From: Mariprofundus micogutta
Lineage (GTDB): Bacteria; Pseudomonadota; Zetaproteobacteria; Mariprofundales; Mariprofundaceae
DNA length: 64,000 bases
Direction: 5' to 3'
Assembly (NCBI RefSeq): GCF_001895085.1
Contig: NZ_BDFD01000001.1
Location: forward strand, 1 to 64,000
Every line of letters begins with the position of its first letter. The first letter of the stretch is position 1. Made by a program: the position numbers and the translations under genes. Under the pieces are notes generated by a model that saw only the letters and a list, made by a program, of their open reading frames with translations, ran no database searches and was not told the DNA's origin. Positions 36,093-43,191 of the stretch are shown here, piece after piece.

Positions 36093-36112
36093 AAAAGGCA
36101 GGGTTCATCCCC
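36093..36112 (+). terminator. Left half of the disrupted trxA terminator
   Basis: Joining AAAAGGCAG plus the 11-base GGTTCATCCCC to the sequence after the right copy of the 11-mer (TGCCTTTTTT at 40188-40197) restores a perfect hairpin. It has arms AAAGGCAGGG and CCCTGCCTTT followed by a T-run, placed 19 bases after the trxA stop. The transposon entered the loop. Confidence 0.8.
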
Positions 36113-36136
36113 AAGCCGTTCGACAAAGGTGTTGAT
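36113..36136 (+). repeat. Left terminal inverted repeat
   Basis: 24 bases beginning AAGCCGTTCG and ending GGTGTTGAT. They match the reverse complement of 40153-40176 at 23 of 24 positions. The terminal TTGAT forms part of a -35 element. Confidence 0.85.
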
Positions 36137-36161
36137 GCAGCCCCTCTGTAGATGATATAAT
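36132..36161 (+). promoter_or_regulatory. Sigma-70 promoter of the transposase
   Basis: TTGATG (36132-36137, overlapping the terminal repeat), 18 bases, perfect TATAAT (36156-36161). Transcription would start near 36168, inside the left arm of the hairpin at 36159-36189. Confidence 0.65.
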
Positions 36162-36192
36162 GCCTTTAGCCACAACGGCTAGAGGCATTTTT
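36159..36192 (+). terminator. Inward-facing terminator at the left transposon end
   Basis: The left arm AATGCCTTTAGCC and right arm GGCTAGAGGCATT (13 pairs including one G-U), loop ACAAC, are followed by Ts. Readthrough from trxA would form it. Transcripts from the element's own promoter would start within the left arm and not form the full stem. Confidence 0.75.
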
Positions 36193-36195
36193 CAT

Positions 36196-37947
36196 TTGGG
36201 CAAGAAATCTTTTTCAAGGATTCCGGTTGAGGCAAATGGCATTCAGGCCAACTTCTGCAAAAACCCTGCGTGTTCAAATTACGGAGTTCCTGCCAGCACG
36301 AAGAAACAGCCTCGCGGACCCGGTGCCGCATCGCGTGGGCGTGATAATTATACAGTAGTTGGATCAGGCCGGTCGGTTCCGGCAATTCACTGCCACCACT
36401 GTAATGAATATCCGCCGCTCAAAAGCAATCAGGGCATTAGCGAAGAGCTGGCGCGAATCAGCAGCTATCTGAGCATCGAGGAAGTGTGTTGCCCTAATCC
36501 TGCATGCGTAAATCATGCGGTAGGCGTGAGCGTCAGTCCTTCCGCATATCAGTCATTCGGGAAAACCAAGTCGGGATCGCCACGCTATCGTTGCAAAAAG
36601 TGCGGTAAGTCATTCTCTATTAAACGTGCAACTACAGGCCAAAAACAGCCACATAAAAACAAACTGATATTCAAACTCCTGATGAACAAAACGCCGTTCC
36701 GGCGCATCTGCGAAGTAGCGGATATATCGGAAGGCTCTCTGTATCCAAAGATCGACTTCCTGCATCGCCAGTGTCTTGCCTTTGCCTCAGACAGGGAAAG
36801 AAAACTGCTGGATGGAATGGCAATCCGCAGGCTCTATGTGAGCGTGGACCGTCAGGATTACATGGTGAACTGGAGTCAGAGATCAGATAAGCGGAACACC
36901 ATTCTTTCATCCGTGGGAAGTGCTGATAACGAAACCGGCTACGTCTTCGGCATGCATCTCAATTATGACCCTTCATTGAACGCCTCTGAGATTGAGGAAG
37001 TAGCGATCTCCGCCGGAGACTATGCTGTAGCATTCCCATTCAGAGAGCATGCCAGGTTGTGGCTGCAAGGCGATTACGAAGACGCTGTAAGGCGTTCCGC
37101 AAATCCTCGCCTAAACGGATCACTTAATGGCCAGATCGAAGATGAATATGACGATGCAGTTCACCGCGAAGATGTAGAATCCAGCGAGCGCATCACCGGC
37201 ACCAGAATGCTCCCTGCCAAAGGCACGCAGGTTCACTCTGAATACACGCTCTACGGGCATTTCTTCTTCCTGCACAAACTGTTTGGTGGCGTGGAGAAGG
37301 TACGCTTCTTCCTCGATCAGGATTCCGGCATGCGTGCCGCCTGCCTGGCAGCTTTTCAGCCGGAGATCGCAGCCCGAACCTGTGATGCCTTCTATGTACG
37401 GATCAACAAGGATATGACCGTGGATGAAAAGCGCCGGACTCTGGCTGACTCGCGCCGGGAATTCCGACAGGCTCAGAAAGCGAATCCAAGCCTGTCCGAA
37501 AGTGAAGTGAAACTCATGCTGATCAAGCAACGCATGGGTAACATGGCCGAGATCGGGAAGTGGAAGGATCGCTGGTTGCTGCATCCCTTCCCAAATATGA
37601 GCGAGCCGGAAAAGGCAATCTGTTATCTGACCGACTACGGAGACTATGACACCGATCATCAGGCATGGCTCTACAACAAGGCATCCATGCACGGTATTGA
37701 CTGTTTCTTCATGCAGGTGCGGCGCAGGCTCTCTTTACTGGAGCGGCCCATAGCATCGGCAAGCGCAACAGGAAGACGGTGGTTTGGCTATTCAGCCTAC
37801 AACCCTGAAAGTATCGTCAAGTTGCTCGACATATTCCGAGTATTCTATAACTACTGCCTTGTTGGGAGCGACAAAAAGACCCCGGCGATGAGGATTGGCT
37901 TGGCAAAAGGATCAGTACAGTTAGAAGACATCATCTACCACCAATAA
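36196..37947 (+). CDS. Large zinc-ribbon DDE-type transposase
   Basis: The frame is open from ATG 36160, but that codon lies in the TATAAT and the terminator stem, so TTG 36196, with AGAGG 10 bases upstream, is preferred (583 residues). Numbered from 36160, two zinc ribbons of identical spacing are present: C33-x4-C38 with C78-x2-C81, and C111-x4-C116 with C145-x2-C148 (RYRCKKCGKSFS). An HTH lies at 181-203. An RNase H-like region follows with Asp230 (VSVDRQDY), Asp386 (FFLDQDSG) and possibly Glu528. The tail FRVFYNYCLVGSDKKTPAMR is typical of DDE transposases. It presumably moves the flanking 4-kb element. Confidence 0.75.
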   Translation: MGKKSFSRIPVEANGIQANFCKNPACSNYGVPASTKKQPRGPGAASRGRDNYTVVGSGRSVPAIHCHHCNEYPPLKSNQGISEELARISSYLSIEEVCCPNPACVNHAVGVSVSPSAYQSFGKTKSGSPRYRCKKCGKSFSIKRATTGQKQPHKNKLIFKLLMNKTPFRRICEVADISEGSLYPKIDFLHRQCLAFASDRERKLLDGMAIRRLYVSVDRQDYMVNWSQRSDKRNTILSSVGSADNETGYVFGMHLNYDPSLNASEIEEVAISAGDYAVAFPFREHARLWLQGDYEDAVRRSANPRLNGSLNGQIEDEYDDAVHREDVESSERITGTRMLPAKGTQVHSEYTLYGHFFFLHKLFGGVEKVRFFLDQDSGMRAACLAAFQPEIAARTCDAFYVRINKDMTVDEKRRTLADSRREFRQAQKANPSLSESEVKLMLIKQRMGNMAEIGKWKDRWLLHPFPNMSEPEKAICYLTDYGDYDTDHQAWLYNKASMHGIDCFFMQVRRRLSLLERPIASASATGRRWFGYSAYNPESIVKLLDIFRVFYNYCLVGSDKKTPAMRIGLAKGSVQLEDIIYHQ

Positions 37948-37951
37948 TCAC

Positions 37952-37980
37952 TTGATCTCAGTCAATACACATAATACAAT
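37952..37980 (+). promoter_or_regulatory. Sigma-70 promoter of the methyltransferase
   Basis: TTGATC (37952-37957), 17 bases, TACAAT (37975-37980). It ends at the first base of an 18-bp perfect palindrome, so a protein bound there would block transcription. Confidence 0.65.
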
Positions 37981-37997
37981 CCGTGAACGTTCACGGA
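37980..37997. promoter_or_regulatory. 18-bp perfect palindrome, putative operator
   Basis: TCCGTGAACGTTCACGGA sits on the expected transcription start and abuts the ribosome-binding site of the methyltransferase gene. Position and symmetry indicate an operator for a dimeric repressor, possibly the N-terminal domain of the methyltransferase itself. Confidence 0.7.
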
Positions 37998-38008
37998 GGA
38001 AATGAAGA

Positions 38009-39046
38009 GTGAGTAATGATGCTACGTCTTTAGTTCGACAAAAGAAGCGGTTGTCAAGAATGGCCGAGCGTGGGCTGCAAAGAAGCACGGTGCTCGTTCA
38101 TGAGAAAAACAAAGAATCACTCGATATCCTTCGCCCTCATTTTGCAGATCCCAATTGTGCAGACACCCTCGTTGATCTAGCAAAAACCGCTTCAAAGAAA
38201 ACCAAAACTGTGAATGTTGCGCAGGTGAAACACCTCAGTCCATTCAGGTACCCCGGCGGCAAGACTTGGTTGGTGCCAGAGGTTAGGCGTTGGATGTCAT
38301 CTTTGAATTACAGGCCTACTCACTTTGTTGAGCCCTTTGCCGGAGGCGCTATTACAGGGCTGACTATTGCGGCTGAAGGTTTGGCTGATCGGGTTGTGCT
38401 GTGTGAGATGGATGCAGATGTGGCTGCGGTATGGCATGTAGTGTTTGGGAATAGCGATGCTGATGCGGACTGGCTCTTTAACCAGATTGAATCTGCAAGA
38501 CTCACCGAAACATTTGTTCGGTCAATCATTGAGTCAAATCCCCGCGCCATGAGAAAGCGTGCATTTAGAACGATTCTGAAAAATCGCTGTCAAAGAGGCG
38601 GTATTCTCGCCCCTGGCGCTGGGCTCGTTAAAGCCGGCGAAAATGGAAAAGGTCTTTTGTCCAGATGGTATCCAGAAACTCTTGTTAAGCGAATGAGTCT
38701 TTTGCGATCCATTCGAGAGAGAATCACCTTTATAGAGGGTGATGCCTTTGATGTGATTAACGAATATGCCGCAAACGACCATGCAGCCTTCCTGATAGAC
38801 CCTCCATACTCTCTTGGTGGAAAGAAAGCAGGCTCTCGCCTTTATACACATAATGCGATTGACCACGAGATGCTGTTTTTAGAAATTAGTCAAGTGAACG
38901 GTCAGTTTTTGATGACCTACGATGATGCACGGGAAGTTGTTGATATGGCAGCTCGCCACAATCTGGTGGTTGCAAAGGTGCCAATGAAAAACACCCACCA
39001 CGCAATCATGTACGAGCTCTTAATCAAGAAGCCCACTCAAGATTAG
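38009..39046 (+). CDS. D12-class (Dam-like) N6-adenine DNA methyltransferase with N-terminal extension
   Basis: The 345-residue product starts at GTG 38009, preceded by GGAGG. Motif X FRYPGGK is at 79-85, the SAM-binding FVEPFAGG at 106-113 and the catalytic DPPYSLGG at 264-271, which define the D12/Dam class of adenine methyltransferases. The first 70 residues are extra. Residues 15-45 (LSRMAERGLQRSTVLVHEKN...) look like a ribbon-helix-helix DNA-binding unit, suggesting autoregulation at the palindrome upstream. It converges on the nuclease gene with a 4-base overlap and should protect the host DNA from that enzyme. Confidence 0.9.
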   Translation: MSNDATSLVRQKKRLSRMAERGLQRSTVLVHEKNKESLDILRPHFADPNCADTLVDLAKTASKKTKTVNVAQVKHLSPFRYPGGKTWLVPEVRRWMSSLNYRPTHFVEPFAGGAITGLTIAAEGLADRVVLCEMDADVAAVWHVVFGNSDADADWLFNQIESARLTETFVRSIIESNPRAMRKRAFRTILKNRCQRGGILAPGAGLVKAGENGKGLLSRWYPETLVKRMSLLRSIRERITFIEGDAFDVINEYAANDHAAFLIDPPYSLGGKKAGSRLYTHNAIDHEMLFLEISQVNGQFLMTYDDAREVVDMAARHNLVVAKVPMKNTHHAIMYELLIKKPTQD

Positions 39047-40035
39047 AGATTGAATACTTTATCTGCCCTTGGAGGGACTGGGTTTCCATCTTTATCTGTG
39101 GGTGCCACAAGGTCCCTTACTGTGTCTTCAAACTCTTGATGGGACATTGCTGAAACGGCATTCAGGGCATCTTTTGCTGCCGCAATAGTGCAATACAAAT
39201 AGTTTGTTACAGACAACCCGCTACTGCCGTCCAACGAAACGATTGCAAATACAACTTCACATGTATTGAGCTTGTGCTCTTCAGTCTTGATTGGGTTATC
39301 CTTATATGCCTCTGGAACTGCAACCTCTTGAACTGTGGACATGTTACTTCCTACAAATTCATCTACCAAAACCACTGTCTTTCTGTTTGTGCTGCGAAGG
39401 TGTTGCGCTTTGCTTTCTAGCTGAGGAGCTAAACGCTTTGGAACTGAGCTTTTATAGTCTGGTCTGCGGGTATTGGGCGGCATTGTCATATCGCCATTGG
39501 ATTCGATAAAAGCTCTAAAAGTATGGTCTTGGGATGTACCTTGCATATAAACGGACTGCGTTTCAACCGCACAAAACCTTGTGGGATTATCTCCATCTAC
39601 AAGAAGCCAATCAATTCGCCCTGCTGCTTGGGGTGTCCCGCTTTTGTTGGTCTTAGTCAAGCTGACTGAATACGGAACCTCTTTTACAAGAATTGGCGAT
39701 ATTTGGTCGCCTAAAATCTTATGGGCTATCTCACGAAGAACATTTCTGCTTACCAATCGAGATGGACAGATAGCGACCTTAATACCTTCGAGAGAAACCT
39801 GATCGTTGTTCTGTGAATACAATTGAACAGAACATACTCCTCCCTTTTTTGAGCACTTCTTTTCCAATCGTGTTACTGAAGACAGGTATGGGCATATCCT
39901 GTTAAATTCATCGATTGGTTTTAGAGCGTCTTCCGCAATGGACTGTCTTTCTTTGCTAGATGATGACTCGACATCACACCCAAACCATTCAGATGGTCCC
40001 CACAATTTTGTCGAAGCCGAAGAATCCCTTGCCAT
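39043..40035 (-). CDS. NotI-like type II restriction endonuclease
   Basis: The 330-residue product has a PD-(D/E)xK-type core, AAGRIDWLLVDG followed by RFCAVETQSVYMQG (Asp142, Glu158, Gln160). The N-terminal cysteine set C20, C48, C61, C68 (CPYLSS... KCSKKGGVCSVQLYS) recalls the metal-binding motif of NotI-family enzymes. Pairing with a methyltransferase gene supports a restriction role. The recognition site is unknown. NotI itself pairs with a cytosine methyltransferase, whereas the partner here is an adenine enzyme, so the target must differ. GGGAGGG precedes the ATG. Confidence 0.75.
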   Translation of the reverse strand: MARDSSASTKLWGPSEWFGCDVESSSSKERQSIAEDALKPIDEFNRICPYLSSVTRLEKKCSKKGGVCSVQLYSQNNDQVSLEGIKVAICPSRLVSRNVLREIAHKILGDQISPILVKEVPYSVSLTKTNKSGTPQAAGRIDWLLVDGDNPTRFCAVETQSVYMQGTSQDHTFRAFIESNGDMTMPPNTRRPDYKSSVPKRLAPQLESKAQHLRSTNRKTVVLVDEFVGSNMSTVQEVAVPEAYKDNPIKTEEHKLNTCEVVFAIVSLDGSSGLSVTNYLYCTIAAAKDALNAVSAMSHQEFEDTVRDLVAPTDKDGNPVPPRADKVFNL

Positions 40036-40064
40036 GGATGCCCTCCCTATCCACTAGATACAGC

Positions 40065-40093
40065 AAAATAGGCAGAAGTGACCTGTTTATCAA
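40065..40093 (-). promoter_or_regulatory. Sigma-70 promoter of the nuclease gene
   Basis: Minus strand TTGATA (40088-40093), 17 bases, TATTTT (40065-40070), 30 bases upstream of the ATG. It lies inside the terminator at 40113-40142, so only element-internal transcription reaches the nuclease gene. Confidence 0.55.
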
Positions 40094-40112
40094 GGTAGTT
40101 GTGTTCAAGCAC

Positions 40113-40142
40113 AAAAAAGGCAGCGAATTGTTCGCTGCCTTT
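40113..40142 (-). terminator. Inward-facing terminator at the right transposon end
   Basis: Minus strand AAAGGCAGCGAA, a loop of CAA, and TTCGCTGCCTTT extending into TTTTTT. This strong intrinsic terminator lies between the right terminal repeat and the nuclease promoter. It mirrors the arrangement at the left end. Confidence 0.8.
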
Positions 40143-40152
40143 GAGTCGTGGT

Positions 40153-40176
40153 ATCAACACCTTTATCGAACGGCTT
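40153..40176 (-). repeat. Right terminal inverted repeat
   Basis: The reverse complement begins AAGCCGTTCGATAAAGG and matches the left end at 23 of 24 positions. It is followed directly by the second copy of the 11-bp target duplication (40177-40187). Confidence 0.85.
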
Positions 40177-40262
40177 GGTTCATCCCCTGCCTTTTTTGTT
40201 TGCGAACTATTCGCCGGTTTCTATATACGTATATCGCTATAGTATAACTCTGGCTAACCTAC

Positions 40263-40502
40263 TCACATGCCCGGAAACCAGAATACAGATTTACCGGATG
40301 CCGTTCGTCCGGAATACATGCCTCCGCCCACTGTTCCACGCGCACCGCCTGTAGAACCATAACCATGGGTTACCGAGCCTCCGCCTTGTTGGCGCTGCAC
40401 CGCTTGCAAGGCTGCAACGATATTCGTGATCGCTGGGCCACCCTCAGCGCCCAGATTACCCTGAGCATCCAACCAGTACCTCCCCTGATATAGCCTTGTC
40501 AT
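40263..40502 (-). CDS. Small glycine-rich hypothetical protein
   Basis: The 79-residue product has an amphipathic helix (AITNIVAALQAVQRQQ) and a Gly/Ser/Thr-rich tail ending in SVFWFPGM. The ATG at 40502 follows a GGGAAAG stretch. It lies between the transposon and trmL, oriented away from trmL. No family is recognised. The composition-biased tail leaves some doubt that it is translated. Confidence 0.45.
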   Translation of the reverse strand: MTRLYQGRYWLDAQGNLGAEGGPAITNIVAALQAVQRQQGGGSVTHGYGSTGGARGTVGGGMYSGRTASGKSVFWFPGM

Positions 40503-40627
40503 TCAATCTCAACTTTCCCATTTAACACTAAGGTATCTGAAATGTCGCATTAACTGATTATGACCGCTGCCGAATAGCTGTCATTCAAATGTTGCCTTAG
40601 AAAGCGGCTTACTGAAGTCTGCAGAGC

Positions 40628-41098
40628 ATGAATAATCCATCACTGCATATCGTACTTGTTGAGCCGGAGATTCCTCCGAATACAGGGAACATTGCACGGC
40701 TGTGCGGGTGCACCGGGTGCACCCTGCATCTGGTACATCCACTCGGCTTTGATGTGGACGAAAAAGCAGTGCGTCGAGCCGGACTCGATTACTGGCAACA
40801 TCTGGATATTCACCACCATCAGAACTGGCAGGAAGTACGTCAATTTATCGGTGAGGAATGCAACTGGTACGGGCTTAGCTCCAAGGTCAAAACCAGCTTC
40901 TGGGATGTCACTTACAGCTCTGGTGACGTGTTGGTTTTCGGCCCTGAAACCAGAGGCCTGAGTGAAATCATTTTAAACGACATTAATCCGGTCACTATAC
41001 CCATGCGGGATGACGCAGCAGTGCGCTCACTGAATCTGTCCAATGCATGTTCGATTGCCGTGTTTGAAGCCTTAAGACAGTTGAAAACACTGGATTAA
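40628..41098 (+). CDS. trmL: tRNA (cytidine/uridine-34-2'-O)-methyltransferase TrmL
   Basis: The 156-residue SPOUT methyltransferase has HIVLVEPEIPPNTGNIARLC at the start, then VFGPETRGLSEIIL and the trefoil-knot SAM site IPMRDDAAVRSLNLSNACSI. Its size is typical of TrmL, which methylates the wobble ribose of Leu tRNAs. It has no close operon partner. The next 315 bases are gene-free. Confidence 0.93.
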   Translation: MNNPSLHIVLVEPEIPPNTGNIARLCGCTGCTLHLVHPLGFDVDEKAVRRAGLDYWQHLDIHHHQNWQEVRQFIGEECNWYGLSSKVKTSFWDVTYSSGDVLVFGPETRGLSEIILNDINPVTIPMRDDAAVRSLNLSNACSIAVFEALRQLKTLD

Positions 41099-41413
41099 CA
41101 AGGAATTATCCACTGCTAATATATGCGCATGAAGTTCTTTTAATAATTAGCGCACCATAATAAATACCACATGAAAAATAAACCATAAACATATGTTTTT
41201 ATTGGCTTATATTATGTGCATAAATTTTGTGCACGAAGTGGGCCGACTTTCTATGAGTAAGCTGTTGCCTAAATATGCATTTCTTATCCACCGAGTTATC
41301 CACAGCTTCTGTGGATAGGTGCTGTAAGTCCTTTTGTTTCAACGCTTACAGAAATATCTGCCTGTGCATGAGTCTGTTGCATCAAATTGATGGAACCGGC
41401 GTGCACTGACAAG
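41099..41413. other. AT-rich gap with four DnaA-box-like 9-mers (replication-origin candidate)
   Basis: TTATCCACT (41106-41114), TTATCCACC (41284-41292), the perfect box TTATCCACA (41296-41304) and TGTGGATAG on the opposite sense (41310-41318, reverse CTATCCACA). About 170 bases of strongly AT-rich sequence lie between the first and the cluster. No gene is present. The arrangement resembles oriC, but dnaA, mnmG or parAB are not visible nearby. Confidence 0.45.
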
Positions 41414-42210
41414 TTATAGCTTTTTATGCCTCAAAACTGGCATCGATTCCCTGACTCGATTGAGCTCGGCCATGGACAAATCAGCCACAACAAACCCCTG
41501 CCCTTCAGCAAGCTCATCCACCACCTCTCCCCATGGGTTGATAATCATACTGTGACCCCAGGTTTGCCTGCCATCGGGATGCCTTCCAGACTGTGCAGAT
41601 GCCAGCACATACATTGATTTTCGATTGCTCTGGCCCTTAACAGCGCCTGCCAATGCGCATGCCCTGTAGTGGCCGTAAATGCCGCCACATTACTCAATAC
41701 ATGGCATCCCTCTTCAATATAAGATCGATACAACTCAGGGAAGCGTAAATCGTAACAGATACTCAGACCAATCTTGAAATGCCCCATACTGACAGAAACC
41801 GGCACATCCCCTGCTTCAATCAAAGCCGACTCATGATAAAACTCATCCTGATAATCCATATCAAACAGATGAATCTTATCATAGACAGTCAGAAGCTTGC
41901 CCCGGGCATCGAAAACAGGACAAGTATTGCGAAGCTTATCCCCTGCCCCTTTCAACAGCAGCGTGCCGCCAATAATCGCCACACCATGTTTTTCAGCCTG
42001 CTCTGCCAGGAACCTTAATACAGATGAATCGTGCTGCTCTTCTGCACTGCTCCGCTTCTGCTGGTCAGAGCAGCCCATAGATGCGAAATTTTCGGGCAGC
42101 AGTGCCAGTTCAACACCTTCCTGCACTGCCTCCCCAAGCAGCTTATCAACAACATCAAAGTTTCTTTCCTGCTCTCTGACCGAAGAGAGTTGCAGGCATG
42201 CAACGCGCAT
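41414..42210 (-). pseudogene. Nitrilase-superfamily amidohydrolase, frameshifted
   Basis: The first frame (42210 down to 41545) starts RVACLQLSSVREQERNFDVV and carries the catalytic Glu (LLPENFASMG), Lys (VYDKIHLFDMD) and Cys (LSICYDLRFPELYRSY). It runs normally to RARAIENQC, then changes to nonsense. The family sequence continues in another frame as YVLASAQSGRHPDGRQTWGHSM to LRHKKL, ending at 41414. One missing base near 41609-41614 (CAATGTATG, where CAATGTTATG would keep the frame) explains it. The C-terminal 65 residues would be lost. It is either a real decaying gene or a sequencing error. Confidence 0.85.
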
Positions 42211-42237
42211 CTTAAGCGCAACCTTTATTCAACACGC

Positions 42238-43125
42238 TTATGCATCCGAAAAGCGGCCAATTTTGTTGATCACACCAAGATTTGCGCCATCTGAAATAAC
42301 CGGTATCAGTTTGCCATCACAGGCACTCATCAAGGTCATCATACCGGGGCCATGCCCTGCCAGAGGTGAGTCGGAGTGAATGACCACGCCAATGGTAACC
42401 GCCCCCTTGCGATAGGTACGGCCATATCGATTATCATGATCCATCACCGCCACAAAATCACCAAAGCGAAGCTTGTCCATACCATGTTCTTTTACAGTAG
42501 CTTCATCATGACAGAGAATATCATAATCGCCGCTAACCACAGATAGCGAACCAATACCTGAACCCATGGCATGACCGGGCACAATCACATTTACCGGCAC
42601 CTCTATCTTGCCATCTTGTCGCTCTTTCAAGCCCCAGCCATCGAGAACATCGGGATCAAGGTTATAAATATAAACACTTTCATGATCGACCAGTTTCAGT
42701 CCCTGCCCATAACCTTTAACCAGAAATTTATCGTCGCAGGTAAGCTTATCGAGCGTGGCATCAGGAAAATCGAGCATCAGGTGATCAACACCACCATGAT
42801 GCCCCAGCACCGTGCCCTTCTGCCCTTTGGCCGCACCGGAAATCACGGTTACTTCGTTGCCACAGCAGGCAAGAAACTGATATCCCGACTCACATTTGCG
42901 ATTTTTGTGATTCATCGTTGAGGAAACGCCGGGTTCGATATGTTCACCAGCCCAACCAAACACCGAATCACCGATCTTTACGTTATAAGTAATACCACCA
43001 GTAGAAGGCCAGGCAAAAACCTCACCTGCCGCGCCGACTTCAAACGGCGCCCATTGATGCGCCGGGGCAACTCCGCCCTGCACTGCAGTTTTTACTAATT
43101 GTTCACGATTGGTATTCAAACTCAT
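42238..43125 (-). CDS. DUF4438-type protein
   Basis: The 295-residue soluble product contains ISGAAKGQKGTVLGHHGGVD, VNVIVPGHAMGSGIGSLSVV and ILCHDEATVKEHGMDKLRFG, blocks I associate with DUF4438 proteins. Numerous His, Asp and Gly residues suggest a metal- or ligand-binding barrel. No enzymatic role is known to me. It lies between the nitrilase-like and aat genes, all on the minus strand. Confidence 0.75.
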   Translation of the reverse strand: MSLNTNREQLVKTAVQGGVAPAHQWAPFEVGAAGEVFAWPSTGGITYNVKIGDSVFGWAGEHIEPGVSSTMNHKNRKCESGYQFLACCGNEVTVISGAAKGQKGTVLGHHGGVDHLMLDFPDATLDKLTCDDKFLVKGYGQGLKLVDHESVYIYNLDPDVLDGWGLKERQDGKIEVPVNVIVPGHAMGSGIGSLSVVSGDYDILCHDEATVKEHGMDKLRFGDFVAVMDHDNRYGRTYRKGAVTIGVVIHSDSPLAGHGPGMMTLMSACDGKLIPVISDGANLGVINKIGRFSDA

Positions 43126-43191
43126 AGATCATCCTTCATTCTTGCATTGAAGAGAATTAGTAACGAAAAGCATCCAAACAATCAATCACGG

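Larger units (their letters stand above)
36113..40176. mobile_element. 4064-bp transposon carrying a restriction-modification pair
   Basis: The ends are 24-bp inverted repeats: 36113-36136, starting AAGCCGTTCGACAAAGG, and 40153-40176, with one mismatch at position 12. They are flanked by an exact 11-bp direct repeat GGTTCATCCCC (36102-36112 and 40177-40187) that fits a target-site duplication. Removing the element restores an intact trxA terminator. The element holds, left to right, a zinc-ribbon transposase, a D12-class adenine methyltransferase and a convergent NotI-like nuclease. Inward-facing terminators lie just inside both ends. The 11-bp duplication and zinc-ribbon transposase recall IS1, but the protein is far larger. 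Confidence 0.85.

Noticed and set aside
36089-40200. A 45-50 bp imperfect inverted repeat bounding the RM cassette
   Set aside because: The outer parts (AAAAGGCAG / TGCCTTTTTT) pair because they are two halves of one terminator, and the centre is in direct orientation. Only 24 bp are true element ends.
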